Source: Jiella pacifica (GTDB taxonomy: Bacteria > Pseudomonadota > Alphaproteobacteria > Rhizobiales > Rhizobiaceae). From it: DNA of 64,000 bases. The position numbers were made by a program, and so were the translations under genes. Positions 36,827 to 46,994 of the stretch are shown here, piece after piece. Position 1 is the first letter of the stretch, and every line of letters begins with the position of its first letter. Location of the stretch: assembly GCF_010500815.1 (NCBI RefSeq), contig NZ_JAAAMG010000008.1, positions 1 through 64,000 of the forward strand, read 5' to 3'. The notes under the pieces were generated by a model. It saw only the letters and a list, made by a program, of their open reading frames with translations, made no database searches and was not told where the DNA came from.

Positions 36827-37975
36827 ATGAACCAGCATCAGACGGCTCAGGCGGTGACCAGCGATCCGACAATCACCAAGCCCGACGAAATGCTCGTGCT
36901 CGTCCTCCAGGGCGGAGGCGCGCTCGGCTCCTATCAGGGTGGGGTGTTCGAGGCGATGGAGCGGCGGGGCGCGCGGCCGGAATGGATCGCGGGGATTTCG
37001 ATCGGCGCGATCAACGCGGCGCTGATCGCCGGCAACAAGCCCGGCGAGCAGGCCCGGGCGCTGCGCAGCTTCTGGGACGAGGTTTCTTCCAACATCACCT
37101 TCGGCGCGCCGCTTCCGGGTCTTTTCATGGAGACGACCTTCAACGAGGTCAGCGCTGCCTCGACGGCGCTTTACGGCATCCCCGGTTTCTTCGAACCGCG
37201 CTTTCCGCCGACCTATCTCTTGCCCGGCGGGACGCCCGGGAACGTCGGCTACTACGACACCGGGCCCTTGCGCGCGACGCTCGAACGACTGGTCGACTTC
37301 GACCGGCTGAACAATGGGGAGACGCGGGTCAGCCTCGGTGCGGTGAATGTCGGTACGGGCAACTTCCGCTACTTCGACACCAACGACACGCGGATCGGCC
37401 CCGAACACGTCATGGCCAGCGGCGCGCTGCCGCCGGGCTTTCCGCCGATCGAAATCGAGGGCGAGTGGTATTGGGACGGCGGCCTCGTCTCCAACACGCC
37501 GCTGCAATACGTCCTCGAACGCGACCATCATCACGACATGTGCGTCTTTCAGGTTGATCTGTTCTGCGCGACGGGTCCCGTTCCCCGGACGATCTCCGAG
37601 ATCGCCGAACGGGAAAAGGACATCCGCTTCTCGAGCCGGACGCGCCTCAACACCGACATGATGAAGGAGCAGCGCAAGTTGCGAGCGGCGCTGCACCGAC
37701 TGCTGCGCAAGCTGCCGGCCGAGTTCGCCGACGATCCGGACGTGAAGCTTCTCGCCGACCGGTCGAACGACGCCTGCGTCACGATCGTTCACATGATCAA
37801 TCGCCGCAAAGCCGCGAGCCGGGATTCCAAGGACTACGAATTCTCCCGCCGCTCCGTCGACGCGAGGTGGAACGACGGTCTCGCCGACGCCGAGGAGACG
37901 CTGGAGGACGAGCGCTTCCTGCACCGGCGGATGCCACCGCACTCGGTCGAAGTGCTGGATCTGACCCGGAAGTAG
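36827..37975 (+). CDS. Patatin-like phospholipase
   Basis: A 382-aa cytoplasmic lipid hydrolase with a C-terminal DUF3734-type region. The oxyanion loop is LQGGGALGSYQGGV, the nucleophile Ser58 is in GISIG, and the catalytic Asp is in WDGGLVSN (about 218). It would free fatty acids from phospholipids or short acyl esters. The following region (about 240-380) is the DUF3734 C-terminus common in rhizobia, often linked with polyhydroxybutyrate metabolism. It stands alone. Confidence 0.88.
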   Translation: MNQHQTAQAVTSDPTITKPDEMLVLVLQGGGALGSYQGGVFEAMERRGARPEWIAGISIGAINAALIAGNKPGEQARALRSFWDEVSSNITFGAPLPGLFMETTFNEVSAASTALYGIPGFFEPRFPPTYLLPGGTPGNVGYYDTGPLRATLERLVDFDRLNNGETRVSLGAVNVGTGNFRYFDTNDTRIGPEHVMASGALPPGFPPIEIEGEWYWDGGLVSNTPLQYVLERDHHHDMCVFQVDLFCATGPVPRTISEIAEREKDIRFSSRTRLNTDMMKEQRKLRAALHRLLRKLPAEFADDPDVKLLADRSNDACVTIVHMINRRKAASRDSKDYEFSRRSVDARWNDGLADAEETLEDERFLHRRMPPHSVEVLDLTRK

Positions 37976-38164
37976 ATGCCGGTCGTTCCGGGGGCGACTC
38001 GGCAACATCGCGATTCTTTGCATCGCCGACCGGCGCCGGAAACCTCGACTTAACGGGGGAATGGGCATAGTGAGCCCAGTGCCGATCGTTCGAGATGCAT
38101 CCGTTTAACTCGGGAGACTCGTAGCGGCCGGCAACATCCCGCGCCTCGTTGGGCAGCTTTTACA

Positions 38165-38833
38165 GTGTCACACCACAGAGTCTCGTCCGTGCCCCCTGGT
38201 GGTTTTTCCAGTCTGCGCCGCGCCATCCGCCGGCAAGGTGGCAAGCGCCAGAAGCGGATCTCCGCGATCCTTCGCACGTTCAGCCACACGCGCCGCGAAG
38301 AACCCACCATCGGCGAACTTTCGCAGGCCTTCGACACGCGCGCCTTCGGTGCCTTCTTCATCCTGTTCGGGGGATTGAACCTCGTTCCCCTGCCGCCGCC
38401 GGCGTCCTTCTTCATCGGCCTACCGCTGATGTTCTTCACCTTCCAGCTGGCGATCGGACGTCACCGGCTGTGGCTGCCGAATTTCGTCGGGCGCATGAGG
38501 CTCAGCCCGGACCGCATCGCGCTTGTGATGGACAAGATCGGCCCGATGCTGCGGCGGATCGAGCGGCTGGCGCGGCACCGTTACTGGCTGGAGCCGGAAC
38601 GCCTCCTCCTGCCGCTCCTCGGCTGGTACTCCTTCATCATGGCGACGATCGTCGCGATCCCCTTTCCGCTGACCAATCTCATTCCGGGCATATCGGTCGC
38701 TCTCGTCGGCGTCGCGATCAGCACCCGCGACGGGCTGTGGCTCGCCGCTGCGCTGATCACCGGCGTGATCGGCATCGTCGTTCTCGGGGGATTCTACGGA
38801 GCCGCCGCCTTCGCCGTCCTGCAACTGTTCTAA
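38165..38833 (+). CDS. exoD: Exopolysaccharide synthesis ExoD-family protein
   Basis: A 222-aa membrane protein. After a basic lead of about 45 residues come TIGELSQAFDTRAFGAFFIL and NLVPLPPPASFFIGLPLMFF, the family signature, then a short cytoplasmic loop and two C-terminal helices with PFPLTNLIPGISVALVGVAI. ExoD was described in rhizobia as affecting exopolysaccharide and alkali tolerance. The start is a GTG. Together with the family 2 glycosyltransferase 3.3 kb upstream it hints at an envelope polysaccharide theme. Confidence 0.86.
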   Translation: MSHHRVSSVPPGGFSSLRRAIRRQGGKRQKRISAILRTFSHTRREEPTIGELSQAFDTRAFGAFFILFGGLNLVPLPPPASFFIGLPLMFFTFQLAIGRHRLWLPNFVGRMRLSPDRIALVMDKIGPMLRRIERLARHRYWLEPERLLLPLLGWYSFIMATIVAIPFPLTNLIPGISVALVGVAISTRDGLWLAAALITGVIGIVVLGGFYGAAAFAVLQLF

Positions 38834-38920
38834 GGTCGCGCCTTCGACCGATGGAAATTCCCTCGGCGGACGACTGTTTCTGCCGGTTTGAAATTCCTCT
38901 CGACATGCGAGGTCCGCTGT

Positions 38921-39292
38921 ATGAGCCCAGTCGATCCCTCTGCCGACGCTCGAAGCTTCCGGGCAAGCAGAAGCACTGCCGAATTCGTGGCTCTTGCGAC
39001 ATTGTCCCCCTTTGTGATCGCAAGCCGCGTCGGACAACTCTGGTTCGCCATGGCGACGGCGCCCACCGCCAGGGACGAGGCCGAGGCGATCCGGATGGTC
39101 GACGAAAAGATCGTGGCGACGGCCGAAGCCGTGATCGCCGTCCAGACGGCCATCGCCAGGGCCGCCGGCGAGGCTGCAATCGCCGCGATGACGGGGCGGC
39201 GCAGTGCCAATCCAATGGATGCCATCGTCAGCGCCGGCTTGCGGCCCTATGCGAAGCGGGTCCGCGCCAATCATCGCAGGCTCTCGCGATAG
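38921..39292 (+). CDS. Alanine-rich hypothetical protein
   Basis: About 123 aa, not recognised. It is rich in Ala, Glu and Arg and probably all-helical (AEFVALATLSPFVIASRVGQ, then long amphipathic segments such as AEAVIAVQTAIARAAGEAA). Phasin-like or other small surface-binding proteins have this character, but no motif confirms it. I chose ATG 38921 with a GAGG 9 bases before it; a TTG at 38888 is in frame. Confidence 0.6.
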   Translation: MSPVDPSADARSFRASRSTAEFVALATLSPFVIASRVGQLWFAMATAPTARDEAEAIRMVDEKIVATAEAVIAVQTAIARAAGEAAIAAMTGRRSANPMDAIVSAGLRPYAKRVRANHRRLSR

Positions 39293-39453
39293 CCCTCGCC
39301 GTCGTAGAGACGACCGCATGATTGGCTGCTGACGGTCCTTCGGCCCACCATCGAAACGACCTATCCATTTGCATTGCACAGGCGACGAATTTTCGTCACC
39401 GTCGCCGGGCAAAGGCGAGGTGATCGTCGCGATTTGGGTCGAAGGCCGGGTCG

Positions 39454-40506
39454 ATGAGCTATTTTGATGACGCTGGCGCGGCGAGCGAGATCGTCATGGT
39501 CGATGCGACCGGGGATGGTCCGAAGCGGACGATCCTGTTCCTGCTCGTCCCGAATTTCTCGATGATCGCTTTTGCGAACGCGATCGAGCCGCTGAGGATC
39601 GCCAATCGCATCGTCGGCCGGGAGGTCTATCGCTGGCGCCTGGCCTCGTCGGACGGTGCTGCCGTCGCCGCGTCGAACGGCATCGCCTGCGCCGTTTCCT
39701 CGTCCCTCGACGCGGAGCGGCGCGACCTCGTCTCGAGCAATCGGCCGTCGATGGTGCTGGCCTGTTCGGGCGTCTTCGTCGAGGAGTATGAGGACAAGCC
39801 GGTATTCTCCTATCTCCGGGAAGCCCATCAGCGCGGCATTTCGGTCGGCGGCCTGTGCACCGGCGCGTGGATTCTTGCCCGCGCGGGGCTCCTCTCCGGG
39901 CGCAAATGCGCCATCCACTGGGAGAATCTCGCCGGCTTCGCCGAGGCCTTTCCGATGGTCGAGGTCTATGCGGATCTCTTCGAGATCGACCACAACATCT
40001 ACACCTGCGCCGGCGGCACCGCGGCGCTCGACATGATGCTCGCGCTGATCCGCGAGGATCTCGGCGACGGGGCGGTCAACCGGGTTTGCGAACAGGCGAT
40101 CACCGACCGCGTACGCGGATCGCACGACCGCCAGCGGCTGCCGCTGAAGGCGCGGCTCGGCGTCCAGCACGCCAAGGTCGTCCGGGCGATCGAGATCATG
40201 GAAGCCAATCTCGCCGATCCCCTCTCATTGGCCGAGATCGCCTATCACGTCGGCCTGTCACGCCGGCAGGTGGAGCGGCTGTTCGAACGCGAGATGGGGC
40301 TCTCGCCGGCCCGCTATTACCTCGAAATGCGGCTCGATCGGGCCAGGCATCTGTTGCGCCAGTCGCAGTTGCCGATCGTCGAGATCGCCATCGCCTGCGG
40401 CTTCGTCTCGGCCTCGCATTTCGCCAAGTGCTACCGCGAGCTCTACGATCGATCGCCGCAGCAGGAGCGTGCCGGCCGCCTGAAGAAGGCCGCGTCGCTG
40501 GCATGA
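39454..40506 (+). CDS. GlxA-type AraC regulator with DJ-1/PfpI domain
   Basis: A 350-aa regulator. The N-terminal 200 residues have a class I glutamine amidotransferase-like fold (ILFLLVPNFSMIAFANAIEP and VGGLCTGAWILARAGLL), which binds a ligand and is usually non-catalytic here. The C-terminal 130 residues hold two AraC helix-turn-helix units (LSLAEIAYHVGLSRRQVERL and IVEIAIACGFVSASHFAKCY). Relatives control choline, betaine or carnitine use. No such genes are adjacent, so its target is probably elsewhere. Confidence 0.88.
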   Translation: MSYFDDAGAASEIVMVDATGDGPKRTILFLLVPNFSMIAFANAIEPLRIANRIVGREVYRWRLASSDGAAVAASNGIACAVSSSLDAERRDLVSSNRPSMVLACSGVFVEEYEDKPVFSYLREAHQRGISVGGLCTGAWILARAGLLSGRKCAIHWENLAGFAEAFPMVEVYADLFEIDHNIYTCAGGTAALDMMLALIREDLGDGAVNRVCEQAITDRVRGSHDRQRLPLKARLGVQHAKVVRAIEIMEANLADPLSLAEIAYHVGLSRRQVERLFEREMGLSPARYYLEMRLDRARHLLRQSQLPIVEIAIACGFVSASHFAKCYRELYDRSPQQERAGRLKKAASLA

Positions 40507-40670
40507 CGAAGCGGGCGGGGACGGGAGGTTGGCTGCGCCTTGGCGGGCGTCGCCCACCGTCGACGCACAGGACACGAAACGCCGAGCCCGCGCCAGGAAA
40601 CGGAACTCCCGGAAAGGCTTGCAAGGAACCGAAGCGGCAGGCCGGCGGCCGGCCGACCGAGGCGGCGCGT

Positions 40671-41651
40671 TCAGCGTGCGTCGTCCATCCAGCGCTGCTG
40701 GCGTTCCATCCACATGGCTTCGCCGACGAGACAGTCGGCCGGAGGCAGCGCCTGCGTCTTCACGACCGGCCTCGTCTCCTCCTGATCGACGGGCCAGCCG
40801 CCGGCGAGTTCGAGGATCAGCTTGCGCCTGACGGCGTCGGGAAACTGCGACCAGTCGTTGACCGGAATGACGAAGGCGCGAGGCCCGCCGATCACGCAAT
40901 CGGAATAGTATCGATCGAGATCGGGGATCGAGCCCCAGGAGAAGCCGTTGCCCGAGGTCATCAGCGGCAGGCCGTTGATCGTGATACCTGCGGCGACGGC
41001 CCCATCGCGCGCCATCGTCACCATGCGGCCCTGATTGTTCGGTCCATCGCCGGAAATGTCGATCACCCGGCGCAGACCGTCGTAGCCGTTGCCGGCGAAC
41101 ATCGGCACGATGGTGTCGATGGCTGCGGAGATCGAGGTGCGGCGTTCGCGGTCGGGAAGTTCCGTCGTCAATTGATAGGCGAAGGCGTCGGCGGCGGCCT
41201 TGCTGTCGATCAGTGTCCATGGGACGACCACCGTCTGCGACACCGTGCCCGCCCATTCGACATAGGTGACGGCGACCTTGCCATTGACCCCGTCGAAAAT
41301 CGCTTCCTGGACCTTCGGATCGCGGAAGGCGGCGGCATAGCCGTCGCGCTGGATCGCCTGCTCGGACTGATCCATCGACCAGGAAACGTCCACTGCGAGG
41401 ACGAGTTCGACGTCGACGGCCGTCCCCTCCGGCGCGGCCTTCGTCCCGGCGCCGAAATCCGACAACCCGCGCTCGATGGCGACTGCCGGCAACGGCATGG
41501 CGAAGAAGGCGGCAAGAGCGAACGGGCGGACCAGACCGCCGAACGGCCACGGGAACGATCCGGGTCGTCGGTCTCTGGAACGGGGCTCTGCGGGCACGCC
41601 TGACTGAAAAATCCGGCCGCCGACCCCTCGGGTGCAATGCCGCTCTTGCAT
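40671..41651 (-). CDS. DUF1194 secreted von Willebrand-type protein
   Basis: A 326-aa exported protein. A hydrophobic segment FALAAFFAMPLPAVA at about 44-58 is the signal peptide, so the true start is probably internal, but no ATG or GTG lies close before it in frame. The body has a vWA metal site (DVSWSMDQSEQ), and VIDISGDGPNNQG with FVIPVNDW are DUF1194 hallmarks. The family is common in rhizobia, with unknown function. Confidence 0.75.
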   Translation of the reverse strand: MQERHCTRGVGGRIFQSGVPAEPRSRDRRPGSFPWPFGGLVRPFALAAFFAMPLPAVAIERGLSDFGAGTKAAPEGTAVDVELVLAVDVSWSMDQSEQAIQRDGYAAAFRDPKVQEAIFDGVNGKVAVTYVEWAGTVSQTVVVPWTLIDSKAAADAFAYQLTTELPDRERRTSISAAIDTIVPMFAGNGYDGLRRVIDISGDGPNNQGRMVTMARDGAVAAGITINGLPLMTSGNGFSWGSIPDLDRYYSDCVIGGPRAFVIPVNDWSQFPDAVRRKLILELAGGWPVDQEETRPVVKTQALPPADCLVGEAMWMERQQRWMDDAR

Positions 41652-41843
41652 CGCAACACGCTACGCCGAAGACGTCTGTGCGCAATTCACAAAGCCGTCA
41701 CACCGGCCGTCCGCCGGGGGCGCCCGCCGCGGTGCCCGGCCAACGAGACTGCCCAACGACCGGATTTGCCACAGTATCATCAGCCTTTCTTAAGTCGGCC
41801 GCGCCATGATGCGGCAATCCATCGCAATGCGGGACCGTTCACC

Positions 41844-43625
41844 GTGACGTTCACCTCGACCGCCGCCCAGGCTCATTCGGCGCGACGTTTTTCCCCTCTC
41901 GCTTCGCCGCTCGTCCTCCTGGCGGCCGTGTCGATCCTCCTGGTCGCGCTGCTGCTCCTGCCGCTGACCGTCCCGATCGGCGCGATGTACTGGGACCTCT
42001 TCATCTATTTTGACGCGGCCAACCGGATCTTCGGCGGCCAGGTGCCGGGGGTCGACTTCTTCACCCCGGTCGGGCCGCTCGGCTATTGGCTGTTCGCCCT
42101 CGTCGAATGGATCTTCCCCAAGGGCCAGCCGCTCCTCGTCGCCCAGTGGTCGCTGTTCCTCGTCACGGGCCCGCTGATCGCCCTCGTCGTCGCCGACGTC
42201 GACAAGCGCTCGCGGGGCCTAGCGCTGGCGCTGCTCGGACCGTTCCTGGTCTTCCAGCTGCTGCCGTTCAACGTCACCTCCTACTACTCGTTTCCGAGCG
42301 TCGACGGGTTCGGCATCTACAACCGGCAGATCACCGAGATCCTCTACGTCCTTGCGGCGGGGCTCGTCTTCGCGGCGTCGCGGCGGGTGATCCTCGCCGT
42401 CGTCGTCGGCACGATGCTGGCGCTGTTCCTGACCAAGGTCACGGGCTTCTTCGCCGGCGGGCTCCTCTGCGTCGTGGCGCTTGCGGCGCGGCGGATCGAG
42501 CTGCGCCTGGCGCTGGCAGCAGCCGCGGCCTTCCTGGCGGTCCTCGCCGTCCTCGAGCTCTTCCTCGGCATCGTCTCGGCCTATGTCGGCGACATTGTCG
42601 CGCTGCTTTCGATGAACGAGGGCAGCCTCTTGCCGCGCTTCCTGCAGGCCGCCTCGATCCACTTCACCGTCTTCGGCCCGCTCTGCCTCCTGATGCTCGC
42701 CCTCGCCGTCTTCGACGGGCGCGAAATCGCCGGCGCGGCCAAATCCCTCGCCCGGTCGCCCGGCTGGACGTCGCTTGCAAGGCTTGTCGACCGGCCGATC
42801 GTATGGATCGCGGCAGCGACCTTCGCGGCCCTCTTCGTCGAGACCCAGAACACCGGTGGCCAGGGCTTCATCTTCCTGTGGCCGATGCTTCTGATGGCCT
42901 GGACGCGGCGCGGCGCAATGACCGGGACGCGCCTCGGCCTCGTCGCGCTCCTGATCGCCGCCTCTTCGCTTCCCTATTTCGTCGAGGTGACGAGCCGCGC
43001 CACCCGCGCCTTCGTCGGCCAGATGAAATACCAGAGGCTGGCGAACGATCATCTCGGTCCGCTCGGCCAGGTCACCCAGCGGCCGGAGATCATCCACCAC
43101 GCCGAGGTGATGAAGCAGATCTATATGGATCATCCCGAAACCTACGAGGCGATCGCCCGAGCCGGCGAACTGCCGAACTTCACCCTCTACAGCGAGCCGG
43201 ACTTCCAGCTCACCTGGCTGATGGCGGTGGATGAGGCGGCGGGTGCGATCAAGGCCTTCGAAGCAAGCCACGGCGTCCGCTTCGAGACGATCATGAGCCT
43301 CAATTTCGTCAACCCGTTCCCATGGCTGCTGGAGCGGCAGGCGCCGCACGCGATCGCCATCGGCGCCGATCCCTACCGCGCCGTGCCGGACCCGGACGGG
43401 ACGGTGATTTCCGCCGTGCAGGACACCGACCTGATCCTCTACCCCCGCTGCCCGGTCACCGGCGCCAACGAGCGGCTCCGGTCCCTTTACGATGTGGCGA
43501 TTCAGACGAAGACGAAGATCACGCTGTCGCCCTGCTGGGACGCCTATGTGGATCCCGCGGTGGCTGCCGCAGCCTCCGCCGGTGCGGCGCCCAAATTGCG
43601 CGGCGCGGTCTCGGCGGTACAATAA
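41844..43625 (+). CDS. Polytopic membrane protein, possible GT-C glycosyltransferase
   Basis: A 593-aa protein with about ten membrane helices in the first 400 residues, then a soluble C-terminal domain of about 170 residues. The loop after the first helix (GAMYWDLFIYFDAANRIFGG, then PGVDFFTPVGPLGYW) looks like the acidic first periplasmic loop of GT-C/PMT enzymes, but I cannot name a family. The frame is open to 41637; I chose GTG 41844 since the hydrophobic region starts soon after it. It is followed by a secreted protein gene. Confidence 0.6.
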   Translation: MTFTSTAAQAHSARRFSPLASPLVLLAAVSILLVALLLLPLTVPIGAMYWDLFIYFDAANRIFGGQVPGVDFFTPVGPLGYWLFALVEWIFPKGQPLLVAQWSLFLVTGPLIALVVADVDKRSRGLALALLGPFLVFQLLPFNVTSYYSFPSVDGFGIYNRQITEILYVLAAGLVFAASRRVILAVVVGTMLALFLTKVTGFFAGGLLCVVALAARRIELRLALAAAAAFLAVLAVLELFLGIVSAYVGDIVALLSMNEGSLLPRFLQAASIHFTVFGPLCLLMLALAVFDGREIAGAAKSLARSPGWTSLARLVDRPIVWIAAATFAALFVETQNTGGQGFIFLWPMLLMAWTRRGAMTGTRLGLVALLIAASSLPYFVEVTSRATRAFVGQMKYQRLANDHLGPLGQVTQRPEIIHHAEVMKQIYMDHPETYEAIARAGELPNFTLYSEPDFQLTWLMAVDEAAGAIKAFEASHGVRFETIMSLNFVNPFPWLLERQAPHAIAIGADPYRAVPDPDGTVISAVQDTDLILYPRCPVTGANERLRSLYDVAIQTKTKITLSPCWDAYVDPAVAAAASAGAAPKLRGAVSAVQ

Positions 43626-43766
43626 GTCGCGTTGAGACGCGTTGCCGGGCACTGCGCGAGATTTCCACGACGCCTTCCCAAGGTCGCAGTTTGCCGCCAC
43701 AAAAGCGGGTCTCGACCTTCCACTTCGCACCATTGCGACAGAACCCTCGTCCGGACCCTCGACAAG

Positions 43767-45329
43767 ATGCGCCTTCGCTCCGCTCTCACCGCCCTCCCGT
43801 TCCTCGTCCCGGCCGCAGCCCATGCGCAAGGCGACGGTTCCGGCGAGGCAGGGACGGCCCTCGGCGCCGCCGCCCTGACCGCGGCCCTGAAGGACTATCT
43901 CGGCCCGCTGCCGTTCAAGGACGGCTTCGTCACCATCGAGCCGGACCCGAAGGGCTATCGGATCACCCTCGCGGCCAAAGGTAGTTTCTCGACCGCCCTG
44001 CCCGGCGGCGGCCGCGCCGAGACCAATGTCAGCCCCTATTCGCTCGTCGTCAGCCAGCGCAGCGACGGCAACTGGCAGGTGAACGGCGATGGCGCGGTGG
44101 CCTTCTCCTACGGCCTCGACGTCGATGGTGGGAAGGTCGACACCGACTACGCGATCAACGGGATCGAGTTTGCAGGGATCTGGGCGACTGACATCCGCAG
44201 CTTCCTCACGTCGACCGGAACGATCGACGGGATGCAGATGTCGCAGGCCCAGCCGAACGGCGACGTTCGGGCCGAGTTCGGGCCGATGCGCATTCAGTCG
44301 ACGAGCCAGCCGAAGCAGGACGGCATCGTCGACTACAGCCTTTCCCAGGTCGTCGACGGGTTCACCGAAACGATCCGCACCGCGCTCGATCCGGCGCAGC
44401 CGGACAAGTTCATCGACATCGTCTTTTCCGCCGGCGCCTATACGGTCACCACGGACGCCGCGGACCTCCAGGCGCGGCCGATCACCGATCTCGCCGCCTT
44501 TCTCTTGAGGAAGGCCGGCGACGACACACTGCGCCAGTCCGAGCCCGAGCTGAAGCGCCTGATCGGCGAGGCGATGCCGCTGTGGAGCCGGATCGCCGGC
44601 GACACCAGCCTCGATGACATCGCCGTCAAGACACCCTTTGGAACCGCCGCGATCGGCCGCCTCGACCTCGCACTGTCGGGCGACGGGATCGTCACCGACG
44701 GCACCTACAGATATCGCTTCGCCGCCAGCGGCATGACCTACGATTTCCCGCAGATCCCCGGCTGGGCGAAGCCGCTCATCCCGAGCGACATGACGATGGA
44801 CGTCGTCGGCGCCGGCATCGATCTCGAAACACCGGCCCGCATCATGATCTCGCGCCTCGACCTGTCCACCGACGAGCCGCTCTCGGAGGAAGCCGGTCGG
44901 GAGATCCTCGCGACCTTCGAAGAGAAGCGGCCGCGGCTGCGGCTGGAAAACGTCCGGCTGGCCGCCCGCGACTACGACGTAACCGTGGACGGCGAGATCA
45001 CCTTCGACGCAGCCAAGCCCGAGACGCGGTTCGACATCGTCGCGACCGGCCTCGACGCGGCCTTGAAGTCGCTCCAGGACGCCGGCGCCGAGGATCCGCA
45101 GGCGCTGCAGGGCTTTGCCTTCGGCTCGATGGCGAAGGGCTTCGGCAGACAGATCGCGGACGGCAAGACCCAGTGGGTGATCGAGACCGCAGCGGACGGT
45201 TCGGTGAAGATCAACGGCGTGACGATCAAGGGCCCCGATGCGCCGTCGGTGGAGCCGCAGCCGTCTCCCGAGATCGAACCCGCGCCCCTAGCGCCGGAGG
45301 GCGACGACGGCGCCGGCCAGCCGCTCTGA
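43767..45329 (+). CDS. Secreted hypothetical protein
   Basis: A 520-aa exported protein with a clear signal peptide (MRLRSALTALPFLVPAAAHA, cleavage after AHA). The rest is beta-rich with repeated 'DYxINGIEFAG', 'RFAASGMTYDF' and 'VTVDGEITFDA' type strands, recalling DUF2125/AsmA-like periplasmic proteins, which I cannot confirm. The end is Pro/Glu-rich. It follows the membrane protein gene by about 140 bases. Confidence 0.6.
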   Translation: MRLRSALTALPFLVPAAAHAQGDGSGEAGTALGAAALTAALKDYLGPLPFKDGFVTIEPDPKGYRITLAAKGSFSTALPGGGRAETNVSPYSLVVSQRSDGNWQVNGDGAVAFSYGLDVDGGKVDTDYAINGIEFAGIWATDIRSFLTSTGTIDGMQMSQAQPNGDVRAEFGPMRIQSTSQPKQDGIVDYSLSQVVDGFTETIRTALDPAQPDKFIDIVFSAGAYTVTTDAADLQARPITDLAAFLLRKAGDDTLRQSEPELKRLIGEAMPLWSRIAGDTSLDDIAVKTPFGTAAIGRLDLALSGDGIVTDGTYRYRFAASGMTYDFPQIPGWAKPLIPSDMTMDVVGAGIDLETPARIMISRLDLSTDEPLSEEAGREILATFEEKRPRLRLENVRLAARDYDVTVDGEITFDAAKPETRFDIVATGLDAALKSLQDAGAEDPQALQGFAFGSMAKGFGRQIADGKTQWVIETAADGSVKINGVTIKGPDAPSVEPQPSPEIEPAPLAPEGDDGAGQPL

Positions 45330-45350
45330 TCGTCGCCGCGCGCACTGCCG

Positions 45351-46730
45351 TCAGCCGAGGAGAAACGCGCCGAGGCTGCCGGCCGCGCACAGGCCGAGAG
45401 TCGGCAGCATGCCGAGCCTGAGGACGAAGATCGCCACGACCGCCGTCAGGACCAAGGCGAGCGCCAGGAGATCGAGGCTGGAGAGCACCGGCACGTCGAG
45501 CGACAAGCCGTAACGTTCGACCTCCTCCACCCGCGCGAACAGAACGTGCAGGGCGAACCAGACGGCGAGATTGAGGATCACGCCGACGACGGCGGCGGTG
45601 ATCGTCGACAGGGCCGCCGACAGCGCGCGGTTGCTTCTCAGCCGCTCGATGAAGGGCGCGCCGGCGAAGATCCAGAGGAAGCAGGGCGCGAAGGTCACCC
45701 AGGTGGTCAGGCACGCCCCGAGCGCACCGGCGAGATAGGGATTGAGCGACCCGGGCTCCCGGAAGGCCGCCAGAAAGCCGACGAACTGTGTCACCATGAT
45801 CAACGGTCCCGGCGTCGTCTCGGCCAACCCGAGGCCGTCCAGCATCTCGCCCGGCTGCATCCAGCCATAGGTACCGACGGCCTCCTGCGCGACATAAGCG
45901 AGCACCGCGTAGGCGCCGCCGAAGGTCACCACTGCCATCTTGGAAAAGAACACCGCGATCTGCGAATAGACGTTGTCCGGGCCGAAGGCGAAGAGCAGCG
46001 CCGCCACCGGCAGCAGCCAGACGGCGAGGCAGACCGCGGCCGTCAGAAAGGCCGATCGGGCCGAGGACCGGACCGTGCCGGAATGGGTTCCGACGGCATG
46101 ATCGCCGTCCGTCACCGCCACGTCGCCTTTTCCCGCCGCTGCAAAGGCCGGATGGCCCGCCCGCCCGCCGGCGAAGCCGAGGAGGCCCGCTGCCGCGACG
46201 ATCGCCGGAAAGGGGACGGCGAAGAGGAAGATGGCGACGAAGGCGGCCGCGGCGATGGCGATCATCCAGCCGTTCTTCAGCGCCCGCCCGCCGATCCGCA
46301 GCACCGCCTGGACGACGATGGCGAGCACCGCCGCCTTCAGCCCGAGAAACAGCGAAGAGACGATCGCCATCTCGCCATAGGCGGCATAGACGATGCTGAG
46401 CCCCATGATCGCCAGAAAGCCGGGCAAGACGAAGAGGAGCCCGGCGACGAGGCCGCCGAGGGTGCGATGCAGAAGCCAGCCGCAATAGGTCGCGAGTTGC
46501 TGGGCCTCCGGCCCCGGCAGGAGCATGCAGAAGTTCAACGCGTGCAGAAACCGATCCTCGCCGATCCAGCGCTTCTCCTCGACCAGGATGCGGTGCATCA
46601 CCGCGATCTGCCCCGCCGGCCCGCCGAAGGAGAGGCAGGCGATCCGCGCGAAGGTCTTGGTCGCCTCGCCAAGGGAGATCCCGTGACCGGTAGCGAGATC
46701 GCCGACCGTTGCCGGTGCATCACGCTGCAT
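45351..46730 (-). CDS. chrA: Chromate transporter, two-domain ChrA
   Basis: About 459 aa with two homologous CHR halves of about 6 helices each. The N-half has FARIACLSFGGPAGQIAVMH and CMLLPGPEAQQLATYCGW. The C-half has FFSKMAVVTFGGAYAVLAYV and LGLAETTPGPLIMVTQFVGF; the paired SFGG/PGP motifs are typical. It would expel chromate, or perhaps sulfate-like anions, using the proton gradient. ATG 46730 fits; the frame is open to 46841. No chrB regulator is present. Confidence 0.9.
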   Translation of the reverse strand: MQRDAPATVGDLATGHGISLGEATKTFARIACLSFGGPAGQIAVMHRILVEEKRWIGEDRFLHALNFCMLLPGPEAQQLATYCGWLLHRTLGGLVAGLLFVLPGFLAIMGLSIVYAAYGEMAIVSSLFLGLKAAVLAIVVQAVLRIGGRALKNGWMIAIAAAAFVAIFLFAVPFPAIVAAAGLLGFAGGRAGHPAFAAAGKGDVAVTDGDHAVGTHSGTVRSSARSAFLTAAVCLAVWLLPVAALLFAFGPDNVYSQIAVFFSKMAVVTFGGAYAVLAYVAQEAVGTYGWMQPGEMLDGLGLAETTPGPLIMVTQFVGFLAAFREPGSLNPYLAGALGACLTTWVTFAPCFLWIFAGAPFIERLRSNRALSAALSTITAAVVGVILNLAVWFALHVLFARVEEVERYGLSLDVPVLSSLDLLALALVLTAVVAIFVLRLGMLPTLGLCAAGSLGAFLLG

Positions 46731-46994
46731 CAAGGCAACCGATGGCGTAGCCGCGAGCAGCAAGGCACGACGGCAGGTAATCCGCGCGAAGGCGGATCGC
46801 GGCCGGTCTTTTCCGTCCGAGGGGCTGCGTGACGAGGGCATCCGGGCTCATGGTGATCTTCATCTGCCGATGGAGCCAGCCATGCGTGTCAGGCGTGTGA
46901 CGGTGCGGCATTTGCCTCCATCGTGCACCGCCATCGAAGCGAACGGAAGCGAGGGCGCTTCAGCGACCTTGTCCGTTCGGCTATCAGGGCGGCC

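Noticed and set aside
42219-43829. A 536-aa open frame on the minus strand
   Set aside because: Antisense of the polytopic membrane protein and the next gene; very rich in Arg, Asp and Glu with no domain.
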